From NCBI RefSeq assembly GCF_036227225.1, contig NZ_CP109444.1, forward strand, positions 10,831,501 through 10,895,500: 64,000 nt of DNA. Reading direction: 5' to 3'. The stretch is from Streptomyces sp. NBC_01478. GTDB lineage: Bacteria; Actinomycetota; Actinomycetes; Streptomycetales; Streptomycetaceae. Position numbers and translations under genes: made by a program. Under the pieces are notes generated by a model that worked only from the letters and a program-made list of their open reading frames with translations, made no database searches and was not told where the DNA came from. Shown here in pieces: positions 50,162-59,211 of this stretch (positions are counted from its first letter, which is position 1; the number at the start of each line of letters is the position of its first letter).

Positions 50162-51841
50162 TCAGGCTGAGGCCTCGGCGCGGAGGTGACGCAGACGGTG
50201 CATGACCTCGTTGGCGCCGCGGCCGAAGTAGTCGTGCAGGAGCCGGTATTCGGCGTACAGCCGGTCGTAGGCTGCGGCCCGCTCGGGGTCCGGCTGATAG
50301 ACGGCGGGGCGGGCCTTGGCCATGGCGTCGGCGGCGGCCCGGATGTCGGGGTGGGCGCCGGCCGCGACCGCCGCGTGCATCGCCGAGCCCAGCGCGGGAC
50401 CCTGCGCCGAGTCGATGACACCGAGCGGGAGACGGGTGACATCGGCGTAGATCTGCATCAGCAGCGGGTTCTTCATCAGGCCGCCCGCGACGATGAGTTC
50501 GCGGACCGGCACACCGGATGTCTCGAACGCCTCGATGATGGTGCGGGTGCCGAAGGCGGTGGCCTCCAGCAGCGCGCGGTAGACGTCCTCGGGACGGGTG
50601 GAGAGCGTCAGGCCCACCACGACACCGCTCAGGTCGTGGTCGACGAGCACGCTGCGGTTGCCGCTCTGCCAGTCCAGCGCGATCAACCCGTGCTCGCCCA
50701 CCCGCTGTTCGGCGGCCAGCGCGGTGAGGTGCTCGTGCGGGTCACGGCCGAGCGCGGCGGCCTGTTCGGCGTACGACGCCGGGAACCCGGTGCGCACGAA
50801 CCAGCCGAAGATGTCGCCGACGCCGCTCTGTCCCGCCTCGTAGCCCCACAGGCCCGGCAGGATGCCGCCCTCGACGACCCCGCACATGCCCGGCACTTCG
50901 GCCCACTGGTCGCTGCTCATCACATGGCAGGTGGAGGTGCCCATGATGGCGACCATCCGGCCGGGTTCGACGGCCGTGGCCGCGGGGGCGGTCACATGGG
51001 CGTCGACGTTCCCGACGCATACGGCGATGCCCTCGGGCAGGCCCGTCCAGGCCGCCGCCTCGGCCGTCAACCCACCGGCACGGTCGCCGAGTTGACCGAT
51101 CGGCTGGTCCAGCTTGTCGGTCACGAAGCCGGCGAAGGCGGGGTTGAGCGCGGCCAGATAGTCGGTGGAGGGGTAACTGCCGTCCTGGAGCTGGCCCTTG
51201 TACCCGGCGGTGCACGCGTTGCGGACGTACGTGCCGGACAGGCGCCAGACGATCCAGTCGGCGGCCTCGATCCAGCGCTCGGTCAACTCGTAGAGTTCCG
51301 GGTCCTCTTCGAGCAGTTGCAGGGCCTTGGCGAACTCCCACTCCGAGGAGATCTTGCCACCGTAGCGCTTGAGCCAGGGCTCCTTGCGGGCGTCGGCCAG
51401 CTCGGTGATGCGGTCGGCCTGGGCCTGTGCGGCGTGGTGGCGCCACAGCTTGACGTAGGCGTGCGGTCGGCCGGTGAGGTCGGGGAGTTCGCACAGGGGT
51501 GTGCCGTCGGCGAGGACCGGCAGGACCGTGCAGGCGGTGAAGTCGGTGCCGATGCCGACCACCTGGTCCGGTCGCACGCCGGAGCGGGCCAGCGCCTCGG
51601 GGACGGCGATGCGCAGGACGTCGATGTAGTCGGAGGGGACCTGGAGCGCCCAGTCGGGCGGCAGCGGGGTGCCGTCGGGGAGGGTCCGGTCGAGGACGGC
51701 GTGGGTGTACGGGTGCTCGGCGGTGGCCAGTTCCGCGCCGTCGCGGACGCGGACCACCACGGCCCGCCCGGACAGCGTCCCGTAGTCGACTCCGATGACG
51801 TAGGTGTCGGGATGGGTGTGATCGAGGTGCTCGGTGGTCAC
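50162..51841 (-). CDS. araB: L-ribulokinase
   Basis: A 559-aa FGGY-family kinase phosphorylating L-ribulose at O5. [19 protein letters not shown] is the phosphate-binding opening of AraB (TLSGR in place of FGGY-type variants), [14 protein letters not shown] near 105 and [20 protein letters not shown] near 440 complete the fold. GTG 51841 follows GGAGGG. First gene of araBAD, with an inverted repeat just upstream and a strong terminator separating it from the GH39 operon. Confidence 0.96.
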   Translation of the reverse strand: MTTEHLDHTHPDTYVIGVDYGTLSGRAVVVRVRDGAELATAEHPYTHAVLDRTLPDGTPLPPDWALQVPSDYIDVLRIAVPEALARSGVRPDQVVGIGTDFTACTVLPVLADGTPLCELPDLTGRPHAYVKLWRHHAAQAQADRITELADARKEPWLKRYGGKISSEWEFAKALQLLEEDPELYELTERWIEAADWIVWRLSGTYVRNACTAGYKGQLQDGSYPSTDYLAALNPAFAGFVTDKLDQPIGQLGDRAGGLTAEAAAWTGLPEGIAVCVGNVDAHVTAPAATAVEPGRMVAIMGTSTCHVMSSDQWAEVPGMCGVVEGGILPGLWGYEAGQSGVGDIFGWFVRTGFPASYAEQAAALGRDPHEHLTALAAEQRVGEHGLIALDWQSGNRSVLVDHDLSGVVVGLTLSTRPEDVYRALLEATAFGTRTIIEAFETSGVPVRELIVAGGLMKNPLLMQIYADVTRLPLGVIDSAQGPALGSAMHAAVAAGAHPDIRAAADAMAKARPAVYQPDPERAAAYDRLYAEYRLLHDYFGRGANEVMHRLRHLRAEASA

Positions 51842-51864
51842 CGCCGGACCCTCCTTTGTTCGAG

Positions 51865-51885
51865 ATTTCGACCAATGTTCGAAAT
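51865..51885. promoter_or_regulatory. Inverted repeat in the araB promoter region
   Basis: ATTTCGA (51865-51871) and TCGAAAT (51879-51885) are perfect arms with CCAATGT between, 24 bp upstream of the araB start codon. Position and symmetry suggest the operator of an arabinose-responsive repressor; no such gene is adjacent. The sequence differs from the LacI sites near 59040, so a separate regulator is likely. Confidence 0.55.
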
Positions 51886-51923
51886 GGTGAATGGAGTGTA
51901 GTGAAAAAATCGTCAAAACGGTG

Positions 51924-51968
51924 ACTCCTTTCGGGGCCTGGCTCAATTGGCCGGGCCCCGAAGGGAGT
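51924..51968 (-). terminator. Intrinsic terminator of the GH39/ABC operon
   Basis: A 19-bp stem (left arm from 51924, right arm to 51968, 6-base TCAATT loop) is unbroken if G-U pairs are allowed. It lies six bases past the GH39 stop on the minus strand and before the araB promoter. A run of A on the plus strand at 51904-51909 gives a U-rich region downstream on the minus transcript. Confidence 0.75.
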
Positions 51969-51973
51969 TGGTG

Positions 51974-54538
51974 TCAGCCGGAGACCGGCGCGACGGTGAT
52001 GCGGTCGATGTTGGGTGCGTAGGCGCTCGCGTTGGCGAAGCTGATCGTATTGGTACCCGCGCTCAGGGTGACAGGGACGGGCAGGTCCCAGTAGGTGGAC
52101 CAGGAGTAGTTGTTGCGGAACATGACGGTCTGCGCGGTGCCGCCGTTGACGGAGATCTGGGCCGCCCGGGAGACGACGTTGGTGTTGTAGTTCCCGGAGC
52201 CGGAGACCTGGTTGTTGGCGTAGCGGACGTTCATGACGTACCGCCCGGCACTCGCGGCGCTCACCTGGAAGGTGAGGGTGTTGGCCGAGCCGTTGCCGAT
52301 GTAGCCGACGTACTTGCCGCCGGAGGCCCAGGTGTCCGAGGTGGCGACGGCCGTTCCGGCGAGGGTGGCGCTCTCGGCCTCGTACGCGGAGACGCCCGTG
52401 GTGTCGGCGCTCGCGGACACACGCAGGTCACGCACGGTCAGCGTGGTCGAGCCCGAAGTCGCCGCCGTGATGCGGTTGTTGCCCGCCGACAGGTACAGCC
52501 GCGAACTCTTGTCGGTGAGCGTGCCGCTCGTGGAGGCCAGCGTGACGGCGCTGGCGCCGTCCAGGGTGAGGGTGCCGGACCCGTTGGAGGAGTAGTCGGT
52601 GTGGACGGTGTAGTAGCCGTCGGTCGGCGCGTAGACGTCGAAGGCCGCCGAGGTGCCCGAGGTCAGGGCCAGCGCACCGGCACCCGTCGTACCGGACGCG
52701 GTGTAGTTGTACGTCGGTGAACCGGTGATGTCCGCGTACGTGGCCGGGTAGGAGGTGTCGGCGGTGGAGGCCGCGGTGAGGTCGATCTTGTCGAGGGTGA
52801 CCTCGTTGGTGCCCTTGGCCAGGGTGATCGTGTGCGTGCCCGCCGTCAGGGACACGGAGGCACTGGCGGTCGAGCGGTAGGTCCAGTTCAGCGTCGGCGA
52901 GTAGGTGACCGTCTGGGACGAGCCGCCGTCGACCGTGAGGGTCTGGGTCGCCGGGCCGCCGGACTGGTTGCCGTAGAAGACGTTCAGGTTGTACGTGCCC
53001 GTGGTCGGGGCGCTGACGGTGAAGGCGACCTTGCTGTCCGACTGGTTCAGGCTGCCGACGTCCTTGGTGCCCGAAGTGGCGTACCCGTAGGCGTTGGTGA
53101 CGCTGCCCTGGGTGTAGACGGTGCCGTCGGTGATGGTCGCGTTCTCGGCCTCGTACGACGCCGTTGCCGGGGTGCTCGCGGCGGTGGGCGTGCCGGTGCC
53201 GGCCGGGTTGACGACGATGCGGTAGGCCGACATCGGGTCGAGGTTGGTCAGCGGGACGGTGATGCTGCCGTCCGAGGCGACCGTGTAGGTGCTGCGGGCG
53301 AGCACGGCCGGCGCGGGGCCGGCGCCCTCGTAACCGCTCCAAGCGGTGCGCTCCACCGAGACGTTGACGGTGCTGCCGAACGACGACGGTATGTGCTGGA
53401 CGACCGTGTTCGCCGAGCCGGAGGTGCCGCCGCCGAGGAGGACCTGGGCCTGCTTGCGGCCGGTGTCGAGGGACGCGATGCCCTGGAGGGTGTCGACGAC
53501 GTTGGCCTGCGGCGGGGTCACCTTGGCGGTCTGGCCGGTCAGGCCCGCGTACCAACGCAGCAGCCACCAGTCGCCGTTGGGGATGTTTGTCTGGCTGACG
53601 TTGCCGTCCAGGTTCCCCGCGATGTCCCAGTACGCCTGGTCGGCGTAGACCTTGTTCCGCTCGAACATGGACATCCACTGGACCATCTGGCCCGGCACCG
53701 AGAGGTCACGGCGGTCGCCGTACTCGTTGATGTTGACCGGGCGCGGGCTGATGCCGGCGTTGGTCTCGATGGTGCGGTAGGCGGCGAGGTTGCCCTCGAA
53801 GTTGGAGAGGGAGCTGGGGTCCAGCTCGTGCCAGGTGGTCATGTCCGGAAGGACGTTGTTGGCCTTGGCCCACGGATAGAAGTCGCCCATCAGGCGGGCG
53901 TCGTAGTGCGTCTCGTTCGGGCCGGCGATCCGCGCGTTCGGGATGATCGAGCGGATCTTGTTGTAGACCGTCGTCCAGTCGCTCTCGAAGCTCGCGAGCG
54001 CGCTCTGGTACGTGGCGGTGGTCGAACTGCCGAGCCCCGTGTACCAGTTGCCGTCCGGCTCGTTGAACGGCACCCACACGAACGTGCTCGCGTCGGAGCG
54101 GGCCGCGACCTTGGTGACCATCGTGGTGACCTTGGTGAGGTAGTCGCTCAGCCCGAGGTTCTCGTACGGCCACGAGGCGTAGACGTCCTGCATGTAGATG
54201 AGGTTGTCGCCGCCGCCACCGCGGGCGAACTCCGGCTGGACGACCAGCGCGTCACCGTTCGGGTGCTGGGCGCCGTCGGGTGCCTTCTGGGCGATGGACG
54301 TCATGTGCAGGGGCGTGACGATGTTGTCGCCGGGCACGCCGTCGTCGCTGAGGCCGTACAGGGCGCCGTTGGCTCCGTGCATGACCGCGCCGGTGGTGGT
54401 GCCGAGGTCGACGGTCAGTTGCGGGGTGGCCGCCTGCGCGGCGGGGACGGTGAGCGCCGTGCCGAGGAGGGCGGCGGTCACCACCGTCGCACCCATGAGG
54501 GCACGGACGGAGCGGGGTCTACGGGCTGTTCGAGGCAT
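51974..54538 (-). CDS. Secreted GH39-like glycoside hydrolase with C-terminal carbohydrate-binding modules
   Basis: An 854-aa exported enzyme. A Sec signal ends at AQA-A (residue 36). The catalytic domain (45-380) is a clan GH-A barrel with acid/base Glu160 in VPFNEPDGNW and nucleophile Glu272 in VNINEYGDRR, 112 residues apart. A beta domain follows, then CBM35/CBM6-type modules, seen as SYEAENATITDGTVY (about 460) and AYEAESATLAGTAVA (about 715), with a further sandwich between. GH39 includes beta-xylosidases and the 3-O-alpha-galactosyl-alpha-L-arabinofuranosidase of Bifidobacterium longum; the araBAD and alpha-galactosidase neighbours favour an arabinose-releasing role. Family assignment is by motif, not alignment. 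Confidence 0.75.
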   Translation of the reverse strand: MPRTARRPRSVRALMGATVVTAALLGTALTVPAAQAATPQLTVDLGTTTGAVMHGANGALYGLSDDGVPGDNIVTPLHMTSIAQKAPDGAQHPNGDALVVQPEFARGGGGDNLIYMQDVYASWPYENLGLSDYLTKVTTMVTKVAARSDASTFVWVPFNEPDGNWYTGLGSSTTATYQSALASFESDWTTVYNKIRSIIPNARIAGPNETHYDARLMGDFYPWAKANNVLPDMTTWHELDPSSLSNFEGNLAAYRTIETNAGISPRPVNINEYGDRRDLSVPGQMVQWMSMFERNKVYADQAYWDIAGNLDGNVSQTNIPNGDWWLLRWYAGLTGQTAKVTPPQANVVDTLQGIASLDTGRKQAQVLLGGGTSGSANTVVQHIPSSFGSTVNVSVERTAWSGYEGAGPAPAVLARSTYTVASDGSITVPLTNLDPMSAYRIVVNPAGTGTPTAASTPATASYEAENATITDGTVYTQGSVTNAYGYATSGTKDVGSLNQSDSKVAFTVSAPTTGTYNLNVFYGNQSGGPATQTLTVDGGSSQTVTYSPTLNWTYRSTASASVSLTAGTHTITLAKGTNEVTLDKIDLTAASTADTSYPATYADITGSPTYNYTASGTTGAGALALTSGTSAAFDVYAPTDGYYTVHTDYSSNGSGTLTLDGASAVTLASTSGTLTDKSSRLYLSAGNNRITAATSGSTTLTVRDLRVSASADTTGVSAYEAESATLAGTAVATSDTWASGGKYVGYIGNGSANTLTFQVSAASAGRYVMNVRYANNQVSGSGNYNTNVVSRAAQISVNGGTAQTVMFRNNYSWSTYWDLPVPVTLSAGTNTISFANASAYAPNIDRITVAPVSG

Positions 54539-54550
54539 GGCTGTCCTCCT

Positions 54551-54572
54551 CCTCCCGCGGCGTTGCGGGAGG
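54551..54572 (-). promoter_or_regulatory. Hairpin in front of the GH39 ribosome binding site
   Basis: CCTCCCGC (54551-54558) and GCGGGAGG (54565-54572) are perfect arms. On the minus strand one arm overlaps the GGAGG part of the GH39 ribosome binding region. It sits in the 88-bp gap after the MalG-type permease and could damp translation or act as a processing site. Confidence 0.4.
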
Positions 54573-54626
54573 CTGTCGGGGTACTTCGCGGGTGACCGGG
54601 GCGGCTCAACTGGCCGAACCCCGGGG

Positions 54627-55481
54627 CTACTTGACGGCGCCGCTCGTGATGCCGGAGACGATGCGCCGCTGCGCTATGACGAAGACGAGGACCATGGGGA
54701 GGCTCATCATCACGACGTAGGCGAAGATCAGGTGCCAGTTGTTGAGGTACAACTGCGCGTTGGCGACCTGGTAGAGGTTGAGCGGCAGGGTGGCCTTGTC
54801 GCCGCCGCCGAGGACGAAGAAGGCGTAGAAGATGTCGCTCCAGGCGTAGAGCATCACCATGATCGTCGCGGTGGCGATGACCGGGCGCAGGAGCGGCAGG
54901 ATGATGCGGAAGAAGACCCGGACCGGGCCCGCGCCGTCCATGCGGGCGGCCTCCTCGAGCTCTTCGGGGAGGGCACGGATGAACCCGGTCATGAAGAAGA
55001 TCGAGGTGGACAGGTACATCCCGGCGTAGACGCCGATCATGCCGGGACGGGTGCCGGCCAGGCCGAGTTGGCGCAGCTCCATGACGATGGTGATCACCGC
55101 GGGCGGGAGCAGGAGCCCGCTGATGCTCAGCGCGTACAGGGTGTTGACCAGGCGGCCCTTGCGGCGGGCGAACACCCAGGCGGCGCCCGCCCCGAGGAGC
55201 AGCACGAGGACGACGGACGGGGCGACGACCAGGAGGCTGTTGACGAAGCCCTGGACGATCTTGCCCTCGTCGAAGCTCTGCTTGTAGTTCGCGGCGGCCT
55301 GGACGTGGTGCGGCAGCGAGAGGTTGGGCTTGATCGCCTCGGCCTGCGGCTTGAAGGAAGTGACCGCGACCAGCCACAGCGGGATGCCGATGGTGACGCC
55401 GGCGACGATCAGGACGACGAGCGGCTGGACCCAGCGCAGCGGGCGCCGGTGCGCGGGGGCGAACGCGGTAGCGGTGGTCAC
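54627..55481 (-). CDS. Carbohydrate ABC transporter permease, MalG type (galactosyl-arabinose locus)
   Basis: A 284-aa permease. VAVTSFKPQAEAIKPNLSLP near 42-60 and the EAA loop LEEAARMDGAGPVRVFFRII near 180-200 identify the MalG/UgpE type. Six helices are visible. GTG 55481 overlaps the stop of the MalF-type gene (GTGA). Works with the adjacent binding protein and needs a shared ATPase. Confidence 0.93.
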   Translation of the reverse strand: MTTATAFAPAHRRPLRWVQPLVVLIVAGVTIGIPLWLVAVTSFKPQAEAIKPNLSLPHHVQAAANYKQSFDEGKIVQGFVNSLLVVAPSVVLVLLLGAGAAWVFARRKGRLVNTLYALSISGLLLPPAVITIVMELRQLGLAGTRPGMIGVYAGMYLSTSIFFMTGFIRALPEELEEAARMDGAGPVRVFFRIILPLLRPVIATATIMVMLYAWSDIFYAFFVLGGGDKATLPLNLYQVANAQLYLNNWHLIFAYVVMMSLPMVLVFVIAQRRIVSGITSGAVK

Positions 55482-56443
55482 TGGTTGTTCTCCCTGCGGC
55501 GCAGGCCGACGATGACGGGCACGGCGAGGACGACGACGATGAAGAAGAGCACCAGGCTCATCGCGGACGCCTGGGCGTACAGGCCCTGGCCGAAGATGCG
55601 GAACATGTAGATGTTGAAGACCTCGGTCTCGCTTCCGGGACCGCCTCCGGTGGTCGCCTGCACGATGTCGAAGGTGTTCATGGAGCCGATCAGCGCGGTC
55701 GTCACATTGAACGTGACGGCGGGCGCGAGCAGCGGGAACCTGACCGACCAGAAGGTGCGCCACCAGCCGGCCCCGTCGATCCGGGCCGCCTCCAGGACGT
55801 CGCCCGGCATGCTCTTCAGGCCCGCCAGGTAGATCAGCATGGCCAGGCCCATCCACTTCCAGCCGTGGATGAGGGTCACCACGACCAGCGTCCAGGTGGT
55901 CGAGCCGAGCCAGGGGGTGTCGACGTGGTGTCCCGCGAGCGAGGACAGCACGCTGTTGAGGGCGCCGTCCTGGGCGAGCAGGGCGCGGAAGATGTAGCCG
56001 ACGGCGAGCGCGGAGATCAGCACCGGGAGGAAGAAGACCGCGCGGAAGAAGCGGTTGAAACGGGTGTCGCGCTCCAGCAGCAGGGCGAGGGCGAGGCCGA
56101 AGCCGTTCTGGAAGACGGCCACGAGGACCGCGTACTCCAGGGTGATGCGGATGTCACGGGCCATCGACCCGTCGTGCAGGATGGTGCTGAAGTTCGACAG
56201 TCCCACGAAGCCGATCTGCGAGTGGAACGCCGACCAGTCGGTGAACGGGTAGACGAAGTTCAGCAGGTTCGGCAGCAGGAAGAACACGCCGAACACGGCG
56301 AGCGCGGGCAGGGCGAACCACCACGGCTGGTCGGCCTTGCTGCGCAGGCGGGTGCGACGGGACGTCCGTTCCCGGCCGTCGTCCTGGGCTCGGTCCTTCG
56401 CGCGCGTGGCGTCGATGGCGTCCATCGTGGCGGTGTCCACCAC
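55478..56443 (-). CDS. Carbohydrate ABC transporter permease, MalF type (galactosyl-arabinose locus)
   Basis: A 321-aa permease with a 40-residue charged cytoplasmic arm. ALPALAVFGVFFLLPNLLNF is helix 1; LEAARIDGAGWWRTFWSVRF near 225-245 is the EAA coupling loop; STEVFNIYMFRIFG-type C-terminal segment is present as SETEVFNIYMFRIFGQGLYA. GTG 56443 has CCGGAGGTAAGAAA upstream. Second gene of the operon after the binding protein. Confidence 0.93.
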   Translation of the reverse strand: MVDTATMDAIDATRAKDRAQDDGRERTSRRTRLRSKADQPWWFALPALAVFGVFFLLPNLLNFVYPFTDWSAFHSQIGFVGLSNFSTILHDGSMARDIRITLEYAVLVAVFQNGFGLALALLLERDTRFNRFFRAVFFLPVLISALAVGYIFRALLAQDGALNSVLSSLAGHHVDTPWLGSTTWTLVVVTLIHGWKWMGLAMLIYLAGLKSMPGDVLEAARIDGAGWWRTFWSVRFPLLAPAVTFNVTTALIGSMNTFDIVQATTGGGPGSETEVFNIYMFRIFGQGLYAQASAMSLVLFFIVVVLAVPVIVGLRRRENNQ

Positions 56444-56462
56444 TTTCTTACCTCCGGTACGG

Positions 56463-56494
56463 CCCCGGGCACGCCGCCGACGGGCGGCCCGGGG
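56463..56494 (-). terminator. GC hairpin between binding-protein and permease genes
   Basis: CCCCGGGC (56463-56470) and GCCCGGGG (56487-56494) form a perfect 8-bp stem, extendable by a few pairs across the loop. Its position between binding protein and MalF gene parallels the hairpin at 7359-7398 and would favour higher binding-protein expression. Confidence 0.45.
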
Positions 56495-56518
56495 GAGGGG
56501 CTGGCTCGGTGGCGCCGG

Positions 56519-57832
56519 TCAGAAGCCGGAGACGCCGCGCGCCTTGAGGACCTGCTTGAACTGGTCCTCGGCAGCCTGGGCGACCTGGAGCGGGGTCTTC
56601 TTGCCGTAGATCATGTCGGCGAGGGCGAGGTGCATGTCGGGGGCGGTCAGCGCCTTGACCTGGAAGACGCCCGACGCGCTGGACAGGGCCTTGGCCTGGG
56701 CGATCGCGGTCTGCGGCAGGCCGTCGGGGTTGGGCACCGAAGGCTCCACCGACACCAGCTTGTTGGCCTTGATGTAGGCCGGGTAGTCCGGGCCGAGCCA
56801 GAAGGACATGAACTGCCGGGCCGCGTTCTGCCGCTTGCTGTCACCGGTGTTGAAGGCGACCACGCCGTTCGTCTGGTCCGGCGAGTACTCGGCCTTCGCG
56901 GCGCTGTTGGCGATGGGGAACCAGCCGAGCTTCTTGTCGATGTCCGCCGTGCTGGCGGTGGCCTGGATCTCGGACTGGAGCGCGGTGACGTTGACGGCCA
57001 TCGCGGCGGTGCCGTCCATGATCGCCTTGCCCTGGTCGACGAAGGTCGCCGTCTTGTAGTTCTTCTGCGCCAGACCGCCGTCGAGGACCTTCGTCTTGTA
57101 CTTGGTGATCGCGTCGACGATGGTCTTGTTGGTCCAACTGTCCTTGTTCTTGTTGAGGTTGTCCCAGAAGGACTGCGGCAGATCCGTCATCTGGGCCTGC
57201 ACCTGCCACTGCAACGGCCACTTGTCGCCGCCGACCTCGAAGAACGGTGCCACGCCCGAGACCTTCGACTTGATCTTCGCGGCGTCGGCGAGCAACTCGT
57301 CGTAGCCGGCGGGCATCGTGGTGATGCCGGCCTTCGCGAAGACGTCCTTGTTGTAGTAGACGCCGAGCACGGCGGGGCTGGTGACGATGGCCGCGTAGCG
57401 GTGACCGTCGACCTGGCCGAGGGTCTTCTCGGTCGTGCCGAGCTTGGAGACCCAGTCCTCGTTGTCGAGCGTCAGCAGGTTCTTCGAGGGCTGCACGAAC
57501 GGCAGGGTGCTGCCCGTGGGCTGCCAGAACATCAGGTCCGGCTTGACGCCCGAGGCGAGCTTGGTCGGGACGTTCGACTCGTAGGGGTCGGGTATCACCT
57601 CGGTGGTGATCTTGGCGCCGGTGGCCTTCTCGAACGCCTCGATGGCCTGCTTGGGCTCCGAGACGCTGTTCTGGGCCACCCACATCGTGAGCTTGACGCC
57701 CTTGAGGGAGGCGGTCGGGTTGACCGAACCCTCGGGCGCGGCGGCCGTGGTGGCACCGGTGCTGTCACTGCACGCGGTGGCGGTCAGCCCGAGGACGCAG
57801 GCGGTGGCAAGGACGGAGACGGCTCTTCTCAT
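56519..57832 (-). CDS. Carbohydrate ABC transporter substrate-binding lipoprotein (galactosyl-arabinose locus)
   Basis: A 437-aa extracellular receptor. The signal MRRAVSVLATACVLGLTATAC ends in a lipobox (TATAC, Cys21). The fold begins VKLTMWVAQNSVSEPKQAIE and IPDPYESNVPTKLASGVKPD, typical of the MalE-like cluster B. First gene of the minus-strand unit binding protein-MalF-MalG-GH39. A ligand such as an arabinose- or galactose-containing oligosaccharide is inferred from neighbours. Confidence 0.9.
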   Translation of the reverse strand: MRRAVSVLATACVLGLTATACSDSTGATTAAAPEGSVNPTASLKGVKLTMWVAQNSVSEPKQAIEAFEKATGAKITTEVIPDPYESNVPTKLASGVKPDLMFWQPTGSTLPFVQPSKNLLTLDNEDWVSKLGTTEKTLGQVDGHRYAAIVTSPAVLGVYYNKDVFAKAGITTMPAGYDELLADAAKIKSKVSGVAPFFEVGGDKWPLQWQVQAQMTDLPQSFWDNLNKNKDSWTNKTIVDAITKYKTKVLDGGLAQKNYKTATFVDQGKAIMDGTAAMAVNVTALQSEIQATASTADIDKKLGWFPIANSAAKAEYSPDQTNGVVAFNTGDSKRQNAARQFMSFWLGPDYPAYIKANKLVSVEPSVPNPDGLPQTAIAQAKALSSASGVFQVKALTAPDMHLALADMIYGKKTPLQVAQAAEDQFKQVLKARGVSGF

Positions 57833-57974
57833 GGCGGATCCTTGTTCGTACGCGGAAGGGAGGAAGGCAGGGCGGTGCTGTGAAGATGTGCGACGGCTGC
57901 GGGGAGGGCGGCCGGCGGATACGGCGAGCGCGGCGGACGTAACGGATGGGGCGAGGGCGGACGTCCGGTCCGGC

Positions 57975-59045
57975 TCACGCGTCCCGTGGTCCCGAGCTCT
58001 CCCGGAGGACGAGGGTGGGTTCGGCCGGTACCGGCGCCGTTTCCTGCTGATCGGTGTCGAGCTGGGCGCGCAGCAGCCCGAACGCGGCGCGGCCCAGCCC
58101 GTGGAAGTCCATGCGGACGGTGCTGAGGGACGGGGTGACGAAAGCGGAGTGCGGGGCGTCGTCGAAGCCGATGACGCTGACGTCCTCCGGTACCCGCCGG
58201 CCCGCGTGGTGCAGGGCCCGCAGCACACCCAGGGCCAGGTCGTCGTTGCCGCACAGGATCGCGGTGACGTCCGGGTTCCGGGCGAGCTTCTTCCCCGCCT
58301 CGTATCCGGCCTGGGCGTCCCAGCCCTTGCCGGACGGAGGGGGAGGGGTGACACCGGCCGCTTCCAGGGCCTGGCGCCAGCCCTCGGCTCGGGGGCCCGC
58401 CAGACGCCGGGTTCCGGTGGAGGCGGGGATTGCTACGTAGTGGACCGTTTCGTGCCCGAGCGACAGCAGGTGCTCGGTGGCGGCGCGGGCCGCCTCGCGG
58501 TCGTCGGCCCACACCGCCGGACGGTCGGGTGTCCGGCCAGGCGGCGGCGCTTCCACCAGCGCCGCGCACGGCACGTGCGCCGGTACGCGGTCCAGGGCGG
58601 CGGCACCGATGCGGTCGTAGCCGATGACCACCACGCCGCCACCGGTGTCGGCGGCCGCGGCGATCGTGCGGTCCAGATCGTCCTCGGGGGTCACGACCCG
58701 CACGCCGAGCGCGTATCCGGCGGCGCGGGACGCCTCCTCCAGACCCTGCAGGGTGGCCGCGTAGCCGTAGAGGACGGTGTTCGACGTGATGACCGTGACC
58801 GATCGGGTGACCCCGCTGGCCAGGGCGAACGCGGTGGCGTTGCGCCGGAAGCCCAGGGTCTGGATCGCGGCGTCGACCCGCTTTCGGGTCTCCTCCTTGA
58901 CGTTCGGGTGGCCGTTGATGACCCGCGAAACGGTCTGGTAGGAGACGCCTGCCGCGGCCGCTACGTCGCGGATACTGGCGGCTTTCTGCGGCCCCTGAGG
59001 GGGGTCGCCGTGGCCGCCGGAGCTTGTGTGACCGGTCACATCCAT
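57975..59045 (-). CDS. LacI-family transcriptional regulator
   Basis: A 356-aa repressor. The HTH covers residues 23-45 (ASIRDVAAAAGVSYQTVSRV) with the hinge NVKEETRKRVDAAIQTLGF. The periplasmic-binding-like effector domain follows, with VVVIGYDRIGAAALDRVP, AILCGNDDLALGVLRALHHA and VSVIGFDDAPHSAFVTPSLS. It lies upstream of the binding-protein operon and divergent from the GH36 gene, with two palindromes around its own start, so it probably controls itself and both operons. Confidence 0.92.
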   Translation of the reverse strand: MDVTGHTSSGGHGDPPQGPQKAASIRDVAAAAGVSYQTVSRVINGHPNVKEETRKRVDAAIQTLGFRRNATAFALASGVTRSVTVITSNTVLYGYAATLQGLEEASRAAGYALGVRVVTPEDDLDRTIAAAADTGGGVVVIGYDRIGAAALDRVPAHVPCAALVEAPPPGRTPDRPAVWADDREAARAATEHLLSLGHETVHYVAIPASTGTRRLAGPRAEGWRQALEAAGVTPPPPSGKGWDAQAGYEAGKKLARNPDVTAILCGNDDLALGVLRALHHAGRRVPEDVSVIGFDDAPHSAFVTPSLSTVRMDFHGLGRAAFGLLRAQLDTDQQETAPVPAEPTLVLRESSGPRDA

Positions 59046-59068
59046 GCGAGGATTGTGAGCGGTCACAA
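59027..59068. promoter_or_regulatory. Two LacI-type operators between LacI and alpha-galactosidase genes
   Basis: TGTGACCGGTCACA (59027-59040) is a perfect 14-bp palindrome inside the first codons of the LacI gene. TTGTGA (59053-59058) and TCACAA (59063-59068) are perfect arms around GCGG. The centres are 27 bp apart. Shared TGTGA/TCACA half-sites suggest cooperative binding by the adjacent LacI protein, shutting both divergent promoters. Confidence 0.65.
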
Positions 59069-59211
59069 CGTGGGCGTCAAGAGACCGTAACTGGGGATTT
59101 ACCTTTCGAACACACCGACCGGAGTGACGAGTTCCCTCCCGTCGAGCGAGAAGGCCCAGCTCAGCGCCTGTACGAGAGCCGCAGGACCGAACCGTCCCAG
59201 AAGGGGAAATT

